NCBI GenBank assembly: GCA_026399015.1 | Contig: JAPLRS010000035.1 | Location: 1-57,026 of the forward strand | From: Methylococcales bacterium | GTDB taxonomy: Bacteria > Pseudomonadota > Gammaproteobacteria > Methylococcales > Methylomonadaceae | Reading direction: 5' to 3' | Length of the DNA: 57,026 nt | Part shown: one piece after another, positions 8,531 to 17,477 of the stretch | How the letters are laid out: the number at the start of each line of letters is the position of its first letter | How positions within the stretch are numbered: position 1 is the first letter of the stretch | The notes under the pieces: generated by a model | Database searches by the model: none | What the model was told of the DNA's origin: nothing | Seen by the model: only the letters and a program-made list of their open reading frames with translations | Translations under genes and position numbers: made by a program

Positions 8531-9103
8531 TTATTTAGGTAAATAAACGATTTCCGCGCGACGGTTCTTTTCCCATGCAGACTCATCACTGCCAAATGCC
8601 GCTGGTTTCTCTTCACCATAACTTACCACGTTTATTTGACCATCAGAAACACCTTGCATTTTCATTGAGCTAGCTACTGATTTAGCGCGTTGCTCACCTA
8701 AAGCGATGTTATATTCTGGTGATCCACGCTCATCAGTATTACCTTCAAGCGTAATTTTTTGACTTGGATTTGCAACTAAATATTGCGCATGAGCGTTAAT
8801 AACCGGAATAAAGTCTGGCATAACTTCACTGCTATCCAACATAAAATAAATTGTACGTTTTGATAATGGGTTGTTTGGATCGTTAAATTCAGGGCCTAAT
8901 GTGCTTGCATAATCACCATTGCCTGATAAGCCAGAACCATTAATACCTGAACCATTGCCTAAGCCATTGGTAGATGCGTCATTGATACCGCTAGCTGAGT
9001 TTAAACTACCGTCAGTCAAACTTGCATCTTTTTCATCATCAGTACACGCAGTTAAAAAAACCGCACTGATAGCAAAAGCCAATAATGTTTTATTCAATTT
9101 CAT
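8531..9103 (-). CDS. pal: peptidoglycan-associated lipoprotein Pal
   Basis: A 190-residue outer-membrane lipoprotein. The leader ends in FLTAC, so Cys20 is the lipidated residue. A Gly/Asn/Ser-rich linker (about 30-65) precedes an OmpA-like domain with the peptidoglycan-binding region GNTDERGSPEYNIALGEQRA. Pal binds TolB and peptidoglycan and moves with the Tol machine to septa. AGGAAA lies at good distance before the ATG at 9103. The short linker reading GxGxGxNG is low complexity. Confidence 0.97.
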   Translation of the reverse strand: MKLNKTLLAFAISAVFLTACTDDEKDASLTDGSLNSASGINDASTNGLGNGSGINGSGLSGNGDYASTLGPEFNDPNNPLSKRTIYFMLDSSEVMPDFIPVINAHAQYLVANPSQKITLEGNTDERGSPEYNIALGEQRAKSVASSMKMQGVSDGQINVVSYGEEKPAAFGSDESAWEKNRRAEIVYLPK

Positions 9104-9159
9104 CTTTATTTCCTAATATTAAGTGCAAACTATAAATACGTGTGGTTTAGATAATGAAC

Positions 9160-10428
9160 CTAGGGCGCCCATGAAGGATCGCGAACTTCACCACTATTAA
9201 AAACTAACTTTTGTTGCATTTTACCATCTAATGACACCGCAGATAAGTATGCTATACGGCCTTTTTTAGAGGCATATAAAATCATACTACCATTTGGCGC
9301 AAAACTAGGGGACTCATCAGAAGGCCCAGAAGTTAACACATTAACTGCATGGTTACCCATATCCATAACCGCAATTCGGTAATTATTACCACTACCTTGT
9401 ACCATTGCTAAATTTCTACCATCGGGAGAGAAACTTGCTCCAGCATTATAATTACCTGAAAAAGTCAGCCTTTTTTCTTGACCACCTTGACTAGATACAA
9501 TATAAATTTGCGGATTACCACCTCTGTTAGAGGTAAATACTACACTACTCCCATCAGGTGACCAACTAGGCTCTGTATCAATAGCCATGCTTTTACTTAA
9601 CTTAGTTAAAGCACGTGTCGATATATTTAAGACATAAATGTCTGGGCTACCATCTTTCGACAAAGTTAAGGCTAAACGCGTTCCATCGGGAGACCACGCA
9701 GGGGCACCATTAATGCCAGGAAATTCAGCTACCTTTTCTCTCTGACCACTCGATAATGTTTGGATATAAATCGCCGCAGTTTTTCTTTCAAAAGACACAT
9801 AAGCTAATCTCTTGCCATCAGGAGACCACGCTGGCGACATTAATGGTTCAATAGACGCAGCTACTGTCTGAGGATTATAACCATCCGCATCAGCAACTTG
9901 TACCTGATGAGCCCTTTGAGCATTGGTAGTAACATAAGCAATACGCCCACCAAATACTCCTTTTTTACCAGTTAACTTTTCAAAAATAAGATCACTAATA
10001 TAATGTGCTGTCTTTCTTAAATCCGCACCCGATGAAGACATTTTATAGCCTAAAAGCTGGCTACTTTTATAGACATCAAATAGTTGAAACTGCACATTGT
10101 ACTGACCAGGACCGGCGCTCACCACCTGACCAATAACCATGTAATTTTGCCCAAGACCCTGCCATTCCTTAAAGTTAATAGCAGATGCAGTACTCGGTTG
10201 ATTAGGCATAGATTCTTCAGCCATCATCTTAAAATAACCACTACGCTCTAAATCAGCGTTAACTACACCACTTACATTTACCGGTGCACTATCAGAACCA
10301 AATGGCACGATTGCGAGAGGGGTCGCACTTTCAATACCTTGTGTAATTTCAATATTTAACTCTGCAAGACTCGTTTCAATGTTAAGCCCTAACAAAGTTA
10401 TAATTAATACCCATCTAAAAAAATTCAC
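9160..10428 (-). CDS. tolB: Tol-Pal system translocation protein TolB
   Basis: About 422 residues, periplasmic. The N-terminal domain (LNIEITQG... LAIVPF) is followed by a six-bladed beta-propeller with repeated SPDG motifs that docks Pal. I place the start at the GTG at 10428, because AGAGGTGA lies four bases upstream and the product then begins with a clean signal peptide cleaved near SLA. The longer frame to 10497 adds 23 residues of non-signal character. It lies between tolA and pal as in all tol operons. Confidence 0.95.
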   Translation of the reverse strand: MNFFRWVLIITLLGLNIETSLAELNIEITQGIESATPLAIVPFGSDSAPVNVSGVVNADLERSGYFKMMAEESMPNQPSTASAINFKEWQGLGQNYMVIGQVVSAGPGQYNVQFQLFDVYKSSQLLGYKMSSSGADLRKTAHYISDLIFEKLTGKKGVFGGRIAYVTTNAQRAHQVQVADADGYNPQTVAASIEPLMSPAWSPDGKRLAYVSFERKTAAIYIQTLSSGQREKVAEFPGINGAPAWSPDGTRLALTLSKDGSPDIYVLNISTRALTKLSKSMAIDTEPSWSPDGSSVVFTSNRGGNPQIYIVSSQGGQEKRLTFSGNYNAGASFSPDGRNLAMVQGSGNNYRIAVMDMGNHAVNVLTSGPSDESPSFAPNGSMILYASKKGRIAYLSAVSLDGKMQQKLVFNSGEVRDPSWAP

Positions 10429-10531
10429 GCTCACCTCTTTACCATTAATTAGTTTGGTTAATGCCAATGTTTTTGGCATTAACGGATCCTCAATCACTTT
10501 AATTTAATACAAACCTAATAAGGCTTACACC

Positions 10532-11875
10532 TTATTTAGGATTAAACGTAAATGTAAATGTCCTAAATTCTCTAGCAAATAATTCTTTGTCTGCCGGTAC
10601 TGGCAACGGAGATGCTTTATTGACAGCATTCTCAGCTGATCTATCAAAAATTTCATCACCACTACTTTTAATTACTTCAGCGTCAATTACGGTACCATCC
10701 GACATTAACTTAACCCTAATAGTACATTTTAAACCTTCAGCAGCATCGACAGGTCGAATCCAACTACGATCAACCTTTTTCATTATTGCTTGCTTTGCTT
10801 GCTCAGCTTCACTCGCTTGAGCCGCTGCTTTGGCTTGAGCGGCTGCGGCATCTGCAGCTGCTTTGGCTTGTGCGGCAGCAGCAGCTTCTGCTTTAGCTTT
10901 AGCCGCTGCAGCTGCTTCCGCTTCTGCTTTAACCTTTGCCGCAGCCTCGGCTTTCGCTTTTGCGGCAACTGCATCCGCTTCCGCTTTAGCCTTTGCAGCA
11001 GCTTCTGCTTTAGCCTGCTTTGCTGCTTCTGCCTTAGCCTCTGCAGCCGCTTGTTCTTTTGCGGCTTGTGCCGCTTTTGCAGCCTCTGCTTTAGCCTGCT
11101 TTGCTGCTTCTGCCTTAGCCTCTGCAGCCGCTTGTTCTTTTGCGGCTTGCGCTGCTTTTGCAGCTTCAGCTTTAGCCTGCTTTGCTGCTTCTGCCTTAGC
11201 CTCTGCAGCCGCTTGTTCTTTTGCGGCTTGCGCCGCTTTTGCAGCCTCTACTTGAGCTTGCTTTGCTGCTTCTGCCTTAGCCTCTGTTGCCGCTTGTTCT
11301 TTTGCGGCTTGTGCCGCTTTTGCAGCCTCTACTTTAGCTTGCTTTGCCGCTTCTGCCTTAGCCTCTGCAGCCGCTTGTTCTTTAGCTTCTTGAGCAGCTT
11401 TTGCAGCGGCTTCTTTAGCAGCCTCTGCTTTCGCTTGCTTTGCTGCTTCTGCCTTAGCCTCTGTAGCCGCTAGTTCTTTAGCTTCTTGAGCAGCTTTTGC
11501 TGCGACTTCTTTAGCAGCCTCTGCTTTTGCTTGCTTTGCTGCTTCTGCCTTAGCCTCTGCAGCGGCCTGCTCTTTAGCTTCTTGTTCAGCTTTGGCAGCA
11601 GCCTCTTTAGCGGCCTCAGCATCCGCTTTTTCCTGCTCTACTTCTTTTACTTCTTTAGCTGTTTTTTCCTTAACAGCCTCAGCTTCTTTAATTGCCGCAG
11701 CTTCTTCCTGCAAACTAGCGGTATCAATCATCGTTGCATGAATAATCTCTTCAGAAGAGGCTTCTTCTTTGGGTGTAGGCTTGTAAAGCGCACTTAAGAC
11801 AAATAAAACCAGCAACGTAACATGTAACGCTATCGCTAATAGGACTGGCTTAGTAAATCTATTCTTTTTTTCCAT
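10532..11875 (-). CDS. tolA: TolA energy-transducing protein with long Ala/Lys/Glu repeat
   Basis: A 447-residue inner-membrane-anchored periplasmic protein. One membrane segment lies at about residues 10-30, then a helical domain from about 50 to 355 made almost only of Ala, Lys, Glu and Gln in tandem repeats (see the repeat entry). The C-terminal domain, about 360-447, contains WIRPVDAAEGLKCTIRVKL and SGDEIFDRSAENAV, the part that contacts TolB and Pal. It follows tolR by five bases. The repeat domain should span the periplasm as a long helix. Confidence 0.96.
   Translation of the reverse strand: MEKKNRFTKPVLLAIALHVTLLVLFVLSALYKPTPKEEASSEEIIHATMIDTASLQEEAAAIKEAEAVKEKTAKEVKEVEQEKADAEAAKEAAAKAEQEAKEQAAAEAKAEAAKQAKAEAAKEVAAKAAQEAKELAATEAKAEAAKQAKAEAAKEAAAKAAQEAKEQAAAEAKAEAAKQAKVEAAKAAQAAKEQAATEAKAEAAKQAQVEAAKAAQAAKEQAAAEAKAEAAKQAKAEAAKAAQAAKEQAAAEAKAEAAKQAKAEAAKAAQAAKEQAAAEAKAEAAKQAKAEAAAKAKAEADAVAAKAKAEAAAKVKAEAEAAAAAKAKAEAAAAAQAKAAADAAAAQAKAAAQASEAEQAKQAIMKKVDRSWIRPVDAAEGLKCTIRVKLMSDGTVIDAEVIKSSGDEIFDRSAENAVNKASPLPVPADKELFAREFRTFTFTFNPK
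11001..11625 (-). repeat. tandem repeats encoding the TolA helix (81-bp and 96-bp units)
   Basis: Equivalent points recur at 11041, 11122, 11203, 11284 and 11365 (81 bp, 27 codons) and then at 11461 and 11557 (96 bp, 32 codons). The longer unit contains five extra codons (EAAAK-like) in the Ala/Lys stretch. Neighbouring 81-bp units are nearly identical, a sign of recent duplication or homogenisation. Everything stays in frame, so copy-number change would alter helix length without breaking tolA. Confidence 0.85.
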
Positions 11876-11880
11876 CTGAA

Positions 11881-12327
11881 TTATTTATCTTCAGGCTTTG
11901 TCATTAAACCCACAGTTTCAACGCCCGCATTTTTTAAAGACGCCATAACAGTCACTACAGTGCCATAACTCACGCCTTTATCAGCATTAATTAGAACTTT
12001 TGTTTTTGGTTGGTTAGACAAAATACCTGCAACTTTAGCATTTATCTCTTCGGGTAAAACTGGCGCGTCATCGTCATTATCAGACTTGATAAAGTATTCA
12101 CCGGATTCCTTAATAGAAATCACAATAGGTGGTGTATTCCCATCACCCTCCGACTCAACCATTTTAGATTCAGCTTGTGGCAAATCCACTTCAACACCCG
12201 TTTGTAACATAGGGGTGGTTACCATAAAAATAATCAATAGCACCAAAGTCACATCAATGTATGGAACCACATTGATTTCTGCCATGGGGCGTCTGCGCCC
12301 ATTTTTTCTACCAATTGGGGCACTCAT
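11881..12327 (-). CDS. tolR: Tol-Pal protein TolR
   Basis: A 148-residue ExbD/TolR protein. One membrane helix (about 20-42) contains the conserved proton-carrying Asp in PYIDVTLVLLIIFMV. The remainder is periplasmic and includes PQTKVLINAD-like strand KTKVLINADKG. It works with TolQ as the proton-driven motor. Its start overlaps the tolQ stop by four bases. Confidence 0.97.
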   Translation of the reverse strand: MSAPIGRKNGRRRPMAEINVVPYIDVTLVLLIIFMVTTPMLQTGVEVDLPQAESKMVESEGDGNTPPIVISIKESGEYFIKSDNDDDAPVLPEEINAKVAGILSNQPKTKVLINADKGVSYGTVVTVMASLKNAGVETVGLMTKPEDK

Positions 12328-13001
12328 TTTTGATGCGCCTGTCTTTGTAATAAAACGACAAACTCTTCAACGAAAAGTTCATATCGGCCGACCAATCTAT
12401 CTAAGCGGGTTGAAAACCGGTTATAAGCAATAACAGCAGGAATTGCGGCAAACAAACCAATTGCTGTCGCAATTAAAGCTTCAGCAATACCAGGCGCAAC
12501 CTGCGCGAGCGTTGCTTGCTTAACATTACCTAAGGCCATAAAAGAATTCATGATACCCCAAACTGTCCCAAACAAACCGATGTATGGACTGATAGAACCA
12601 ACCGTCGCTAAAAAGGATAAATGCTCATCCAAGCGCTCTAGTTCACGAGATAATTCTATGCGCATTGCCCGTTGAGCACTTTCAACTTGCACCCCTGGCT
12701 CTACATTTCCCGCTTGACGCATTCTTGAAAACTCTTTGTAACCTGCCAAGAAAATTTTCTCTATACCCTCAGGCTCAAAATCTTTTGCAGATAATTTTCT
12801 ATAAAGATCAGCTAAAGCAACGCCAGACCAAAATTGCTCTTCAAACTCATCTGTAATTTCTACAGCTCTATTAAGCTCTTTACGCTTAGAAAATATAAAT
12901 GTCCAAGATGCTAAGGATGCTGAAAACAGCAAAAACATAACAAATTGCACAACAAAACTAGCATCTTTGACTAAATGGAAAATAGATAAATCAGTGTTCA
13001 T
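12324..13001 (-). CDS. tolQ: Tol-Pal protein TolQ
   Basis: A 225-residue inner-membrane stator protein of the MotA/ExbB/TolQ family. Three membrane segments are visible (about 15-35, 130-155 and 170-195), with the family signature region GLFGTVWGIMNSF and AEALIATAIGLFAAIPAVIAYN. It forms the proton channel with TolR. It overlaps the ybgC stop by 11 bases and tolR by four. Confidence 0.97.
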   Translation of the reverse strand: MNTDLSIFHLVKDASFVVQFVMFLLFSASLASWTFIFSKRKELNRAVEITDEFEEQFWSGVALADLYRKLSAKDFEPEGIEKIFLAGYKEFSRMRQAGNVEPGVQVESAQRAMRIELSRELERLDEHLSFLATVGSISPYIGLFGTVWGIMNSFMALGNVKQATLAQVAPGIAEALIATAIGLFAAIPAVIAYNRFSTRLDRLVGRYELFVEEFVVLLQRQAHQK

Positions 13002-13401
13002 TCTTTAACAGCTCTAGTAAGTTTTCAGGAATTTCTTTAGGACGTAGTGTTTTAGCATCTAAACAAGCAATACGTACCGTGCTTTTACACAATACTTCAT
13101 CACCCCGAGTAATAGCTTGCTCAAATGTTACACTCACTTTTTTAGTAAGCACCACTTCAGCGCTAACAAAAATTTGATCATTAAACAAAGCAGGTCGCAA
13201 ATAATCAACCTCTACTGAACGAACAGCAAAAATTATACCGTTATTTGCAATTAATTCATCCTGCTCAAAACCCAAAGCTCTGAGCATTTCGGTTCTGGCC
13301 CGCTCATAAAACTTTAGGTAATTTGCGTAGAAAACCACGCCACCCGCATCCGTATCTTCATAATAGACACGTACCGGCCAAATAAATTTTTTTATTGTCA
13401 T
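12991..13401 (-). CDS. ybgC: acyl-CoA thioesterase YbgC
   Basis: A 136-residue hotdog-fold thioesterase of the tol-pal-associated YbgC type. The active-site motif YYEDTDAGGVVFYANYLKF is complete, with the catalytic Asp in DTDAGG. It acts on acyl-CoA in the cytoplasm. It is the first gene of the tol operon and overlaps tolQ, the usual arrangement in Gammaproteobacteria. Confidence 0.96.
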   Translation of the reverse strand: MTIKKFIWPVRVYYEDTDAGGVVFYANYLKFYERARTEMLRALGFEQDELIANNGIIFAVRSVEVDYLRPALFNDQIFVSAEVVLTKKVSVTFEQAITRGDEVLCKSTVRIACLDAKTLRPKEIPENLLELLKNEH

Positions 13402-13449
13402 ATCAATACAAAAGATTACTAATAGACTTTACGACTGGCAATCGGCATG

Positions 13450-14484
13450 TCATTCAAACAAATCTTCAATTGCGCCGATTTGCTTAGGAACAGGTAGACC
13501 AAAATGCAAATAAGCATTACGAGTAACTACTCGCCCTCTGGGAGTTCTCATAATAAAACCTTGTTGTAATAAATAAGGCTCTAAAACATCTTCTATAGTG
13601 CCACGCTCTTCACTAATAGCAGCAGCCAAAGTATCCAATCCTACTGGTCCACCATCAAAATTTTCGATCATCGTCATCAATAATTTACGATCTAAAGCAT
13701 CAAACCCGTTATTATCAACTCTCAGCATATCTAAAGCCTGAATAGCTGCCGCTTCAGTAATGGTGCCGTCACCTTTTACTTCAGCATAATCACGCACGCG
13801 CCTCAATAATCTATTGGCAATTCTAGGAGTGCCCCGAGAACGCCTAGCAATTTCGTTAGCACCATTTTGATGCATACCTATGCCCAAAACATGAGCAGAG
13901 CGAGTCACGATACTCGCTAACTCACTAACCGTATAAAACTCTAAACGCTGGACAATGCCAAAACGATCTCGCAAAGGAGAAGTTAATAAACCGGCCCGAG
14001 TAGTCGCGCCAATTAATGTAAACGGAGGTAAATCTAACTTAATTGAACGGGCCGCAGGCCCTTCGCCAATCATAATATCCAACTGATAATCTTCCATAGC
14101 TGGATACAAAATTTCTTCTACCGCTGGGCTCAATCGGTGTATTTCATCAATAAACAATACATCATGTGCTTCAAGATTGGTTAAAAGCGCAGCTAAATCA
14201 CCTGCTTTATCCAATACTGGCCCAGAAGTTTGGCGAATTTTAACACACATTTCAGCGGCAATGATATTAGCCAATGTTGTTTTTCCTAAGCCTGGCGGAC
14301 CAAAAATGAGCACATGATCCAAGGCTTCTTGCCGTGCTGTAGCGGCTTGAATAAATATTTCCATTTGGGCGCGTAATTCTTTTTGCCCTACATAATCCGC
14401 CAACTTTTTAGGCCGAATCGCACGGTCTTGGCGCTCTTCATCTGCATGACTACGCGCGGATATTAATCTATCACTTTCAATCAT
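13450..14484 (-). CDS. ruvB: Holliday junction branch migration ATPase RuvB
   Basis: A 344-residue AAA+ motor. Walker A is GPPGLGKTT, Walker B is LFIDEIHRL, sensor 1 is GATTRAG, and the C-terminal winged helix contains [12 protein letters not shown]. With RuvA it drives branch migration. It overlaps the ruvA stop by four bases, and ybgC starts about 50 bp downstream. Confidence 0.98.
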   Translation of the reverse strand: MIESDRLISARSHADEERQDRAIRPKKLADYVGQKELRAQMEIFIQAATARQEALDHVLIFGPPGLGKTTLANIIAAEMCVKIRQTSGPVLDKAGDLAALLTNLEAHDVLFIDEIHRLSPAVEEILYPAMEDYQLDIMIGEGPAARSIKLDLPPFTLIGATTRAGLLTSPLRDRFGIVQRLEFYTVSELASIVTRSAHVLGIGMHQNGANEIARRSRGTPRIANRLLRRVRDYAEVKGDGTITEAAAIQALDMLRVDNNGFDALDRKLLMTMIENFDGGPVGLDTLAAAISEERGTIEDVLEPYLLQQGFIMRTPRGRVVTRNAYLHFGLPVPKQIGAIEDLFE

Positions 14485-15089
14485 CTAACCGCACCTTGCA
14501 AAGCCAAACGAATAATATCTTCGCAAGATTTATCATCTGCACTGATATTTTGCACCATTTTACTGGCGTCTAAAGGCTTATACCCTAATGAACATAAAGC
14601 ACTAATAGCTTCTTGCTTTGGGTTAGCCACTGCCACAGACCTTATACCCTCTTGGTTTTCATAAGTCGCGGTTGATGTGTCACCTAATTCTGGCAATCTA
14701 TCACGCATTTCAATGACTAATCGTTCTGCGGTTTTTTTACCTACTCCCGGCAAACGCACCAAAGCGACAGTATCGTTATCATGAATACAACGATGAAACT
14801 CTTCTGCACTTTGCCCCGACAATATCGTTAAGGCCAATTTAGGACCCACGCCATTTACTTTAATTAAGGTTCTAAACAAACTCCGCTCAGCTTCAGCAGA
14901 AAAACCGAACAAAATATGCGCATCCTCTCTAACCACTAAATGCGTATGCAGTTTTATTTCTTGATTTAAAGCCGGTAAATCGTAAAAAGTCGTCATAGGC
15001 GCTTCAAGTTCATAACCCACGCCATTAACATCTAAAACCAAGAATGGCGGTGCCTTATGAACCAGCTTACCCCTTAAAAATCCTATCAT
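14481..15089 (-). CDS. ruvA: Holliday junction branch migration protein RuvA
   Basis: A 202-residue protein. Domain I has MIGFLRGKL and VNGVGYE, domain II has two helix-hairpin-helix motifs ([10 protein letters not shown] and [12 protein letters not shown]), and domain III has the C-terminal three-helix bundle ([11 protein letters not shown]). It binds four-way junctions and loads RuvB. It overlaps both ruvC and ruvB by four bases. Confidence 0.98.
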   Translation of the reverse strand: MIGFLRGKLVHKAPPFLVLDVNGVGYELEAPMTTFYDLPALNQEIKLHTHLVVREDAHILFGFSAEAERSLFRTLIKVNGVGPKLALTILSGQSAEEFHRCIHDNDTVALVRLPGVGKKTAERLVIEMRDRLPELGDTSTATYENQEGIRSVAVANPKQEAISALCSLGYKPLDASKMVQNISADDKSCEDIIRLALQGAVR

Positions 15090-15586
15090 CTGATCATACC
15101 TTGCTTAGCTAACATGATGGCGGTCTGCTGATAATTACCATGACAAATAGCGATAGCCAAAGCATCACTCGCATCTAAAGATAATTCTCCCTGTACATTT
15201 AACAATATTTTTATCATATGTTGTACCTGAGTTTTATCGGCGGCGCCTTTCCCAACGACGGCCTGTTTAACTTGACGGGCAGCATATTCATAAACAGGGA
15301 TATTTTGAGTCTGCACCGCACATATTGCAGCGCCTCGCGCTTGGCCTAACTTCAAAGCCGAATCTGCATTTTTATGCATAAACACCTGTTCAATCGCCAT
15401 TTGTTCAGGCTGATAATTATCAACAATCTCTATAAGCCCATCAAATATCTGCTTAAGCCTATCAGGAAAATAGTCTGCTTTAATCTTTATGCTACCACTC
15501 GCTATATAACGATAACCTCTTGGCGAATCTTCTATGATTCCATAACCCGTTAATCTTGACCCAGGATCTATCCCTAAAATTCTCAT
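15086..15586 (-). CDS. ruvC: Holliday junction resolvase RuvC
   Basis: A 166-residue RNase H-fold endonuclease. Acidic active-site residues lie in GIDPGSRLTGYG (Asp7), IEQVFMHKN (Glu), and DASDALAIAICH (two Asp). It cuts junctions in the RuvABC complex. First gene of ruvCAB; its promoter should lie in the 112 bp before it. Confidence 0.98.
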   Translation of the reverse strand: MRILGIDPGSRLTGYGIIEDSPRGYRYIASGSIKIKADYFPDRLKQIFDGLIEIVDNYQPEQMAIEQVFMHKNADSALKLGQARGAAICAVQTQNIPVYEYAARQVKQAVVGKGAADKTQVQHMIKILLNVQGELSLDASDALAIAICHGNYQQTAIMLAKQGMIR

Positions 15587-15698
15587 CTAGTCTCTATTAT
15601 TGATTAAATTCAGGGGGAGCGGACTTATCAACCGCATTAAAACACTTAACAAAACAACTTTTAGAACAACACGTTATAGCTTTGCCGATTATTTAGAA

Positions 15699-16337
15699 TT
15701 ATAAAATATGTTCTAAAACGAATGTTAAAGAAGCCTCTGTACTATAAAAATCAGCGCTTTCTCGAACAATCGCTCTATCCACCACACCGCCAAAACCAAT
15801 CACATAAGCGCCCGCTTGTTTAGCCTCTAAATCCGTTTTACCATCACCAATCATGACTAAGGAGGTTGCCGTTTTAAGGTTCGCTACCACAACAGCCTTA
15901 CCTCCCGTTCTAGCTAAGGGAGACGTTTGATCAAATCCTAAATATTCACCCGCATCATTAAAGTGAACATCGACAGCATGCACATGACTTTCGGGTAAAC
16001 CTAAATAAGTTGCTAACGGTAAAATAGCTTGGCGCAAACCACCGCTAATGATGTGCACGGTTTTACCTTGTGCTAAGAGTGTCGCAAAGACCTCTTTTAC
16101 ACCATCAACAATCTGCTCTATATACAAATCAGCAACCCATGCAATACTTTGTTGGTCAGGCTTAATTAATGATAAGCGTCTTTCATAAACGGCTTCTAAC
16201 GGCAACTCACCATTCATAGCCGCATCGGTTAATTTAGACATCTCCTCGCCTAAACCTACTCGCCTAGCCAATTCATCAATCCCTTCTATTCTGCTTAAGG
16301 TGCTATCACAATCAAAGCAAACAACATCAAAACTCAT
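15699..16337 (-). CDS. serB: phosphoserine phosphatase-like HAD hydrolase
   Basis: A 212-residue HAD-IB enzyme. Motif I is FDCDST (Asp9 nucleophile, Asp11 acid/base), motif II is ISGG, and motif IV is MIGDGKTDLEAK. The region EGIDELARRVG is typical of phosphoserine phosphatases that remove phosphate from L-phosphoserine in serine biosynthesis. It lacks the ACT-domain extension of some bacterial SerB proteins and resembles the short plant/human type. The symbol is by family; related HAD enzymes dephosphorylate other small molecules. Divergent from the thioredoxin-like gene. Confidence 0.8.
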   Translation of the reverse strand: MSFDVVCFDCDSTLSRIEGIDELARRVGLGEEMSKLTDAAMNGELPLEAVYERRLSLIKPDQQSIAWVADLYIEQIVDGVKEVFATLLAQGKTVHIISGGLRQAILPLATYLGLPESHVHAVDVHFNDAGEYLGFDQTSPLARTGGKAVVVANLKTATSLVMIGDGKTDLEAKQAGAYVIGFGGVVDRAIVRESADFYSTEASLTFVLEHIL

Positions 16338-16385
16338 AACGTCCCGAAAAACAACATTTAATTAAAAGGTGCATTTTAACAGCTT

Positions 16386-16394
16386 TGCTATAAT
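16386..16394 (+). promoter_or_regulatory. extended -10 promoter for the thioredoxin-like gene
   Basis: TGCTATAAT is an extended -10 element with a perfect TATAAT at 16389-16394. No good -35 lies 16-18 bp upstream, which is normal for extended -10 promoters. The start of transcription would fall near 16401, leaving a leader of about 20 nt before the ATG at 16420. Confidence 0.55.
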
Positions 16395-16419
16395 CTCGGT
16401 ATTAGCAAGTGGAGGACAC

Positions 16420-16971
16420 ATGAAAAAACAACAACCCTTATCAATTCATCCTATTAAAAGCCTAGGCATTGCCCTACAAACAACTTTATTAGCCGCGGTG
16501 TTAATACCATTAAGCATCGCCCTTATATTTAGTTTAAAAAACCACTACTCAACCGCTTATGCACCTGATGTTAGCTTTTCTACTATCACAGGTGAAAAAA
16601 TAGCTTTAAAAGATCTGCAAAATAAACCCGTTATTGTGACTTTTTGGGCCTCAGACTGCCCAGAGTGCTTAAAAGAAATCCCAATTTTTATCGATCTTTA
16701 TAAACAATATCACGATAAAGGCCTAGAAATTATCGCTGTCGCCATGGCTTACGATCCACCTAATCATGTAATTGAATTAAAAGAAAAACAAAACTTACCT
16801 TATACAATCGCCTTAGATTTAGATGCAGAACTTGCGCATGCGTTTAGTGATGTACAAGCCACTCCCACTACGTTTTTGATTAATCCCCAAGGAATTATTG
16901 ATATGAAAGTACTTGGCGCTTTTAATATCAACGAATTAAAAACTCATATTGAATCTTTTATAAAAGGATAA
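16420..16971 (+). CDS. TlpA/ResA-like membrane-anchored thioredoxin protein
   Basis: A 183-residue protein with one N-terminal membrane anchor (about 18-40) and a periplasmic thioredoxin fold. The redox motif is WASDCPECLKE (Cys80, Cys83), with the cis-Pro loop ATPTTFLI. Family members reduce or maintain thiols in envelope proteins such as cytochromes c. I use the ATG at 16420, preceded by GGAGG at ideal distance; a frame extending to 16369 would begin upstream of the -10 box and is rejected. hemJ follows after three bases. Confidence 0.85.
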   Translation: MKKQQPLSIHPIKSLGIALQTTLLAAVLIPLSIALIFSLKNHYSTAYAPDVSFSTITGEKIALKDLQNKPVIVTFWASDCPECLKEIPIFIDLYKQYHDKGLEIIAVAMAYDPPNHVIELKEKQNLPYTIALDLDAELAHAFSDVQATPTTFLINPQGIIDMKVLGAFNINELKTHIESFIKG

Positions 16972-16974
16972 CGC

Positions 16975-17400
16975 ATGCTCTGGCTAAAAGCACTACATCT
17001 AATTTTTATGGTCACTTGGTTTGCAGGCTTATTTTATCTACCCCGCTTATATGTTTATCATGCGATGAGCTCAGATGAAATTAGTAATGAGCGTTTTAAA
17101 GTCATGGAACGGAAACTTTATTATGGCATTATGACGCCAGGCATGATTTTTACTTTTGTGTTTGGCATTTGGATGCTAACTGACTACGCTTGGGATATAT
17201 ACGGTAAAAGTGGTTGGTTACACGCCAAACTTAGCCTGCTATTGATTACAGTGATCTACCATGTAGTTTGTGGAAAATGGCTGATTGACTTTAAACAGGA
17301 TCGTAATCGCCATAGTCATGTGTATTACCGATGGATGAATGAAGTGCCCGTACTATTTTTGGTCGGTATTATTATCTTAGCGGTTGTTAAGCCTTTTTAA
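16975..17400 (+). CDS. hemJ: protoporphyrinogen IX oxidase HemJ
   Basis: A 141-residue inner-membrane protein of the HemJ (UPF0093) family, which oxidises protoporphyrinogen IX in heme synthesis in bacteria lacking HemG/HemY. Four membrane segments are seen. Conserved features are the N-terminal KALHLIFMVTWFAGLFYLPR with His8, the RKLYYGIMTPG block, and the LHAKLSLL block. It is translated right after the thioredoxin-like gene, suggesting a small operon linked to heme or cytochrome work. Confidence 0.93.
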   Translation: MLWLKALHLIFMVTWFAGLFYLPRLYVYHAMSSDEISNERFKVMERKLYYGIMTPGMIFTFVFGIWMLTDYAWDIYGKSGWLHAKLSLLLITVIYHVVCGKWLIDFKQDRNRHSHVYYRWMNEVPVLFLVGIIILAVVKPF

Positions 17401-17477
17401 ATCCAATTCAAATATGGCACGAAAAATGCATTAAATTCCTATATAACTATAATACCTAACCTTGAGTACCTGTGTTC

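Noticed and set aside
7653..9159. preQ1 riboswitch for the queuosine genes
   Set aside because: queE and queC are translated behind cpoB with overlapping or 5-bp junctions, leaving no leader, and I see no preQ1 aptamer pattern.
10790..11473. Long plus-strand open frames rich in Cys, Phe, Leu or Ala over the tolA repeats
   Set aside because: They are reverse-complement shadows of the Ala/Lys/Glu repeat of tolA. Their length is a by-product of the repeat, and they lack ribosome sites.
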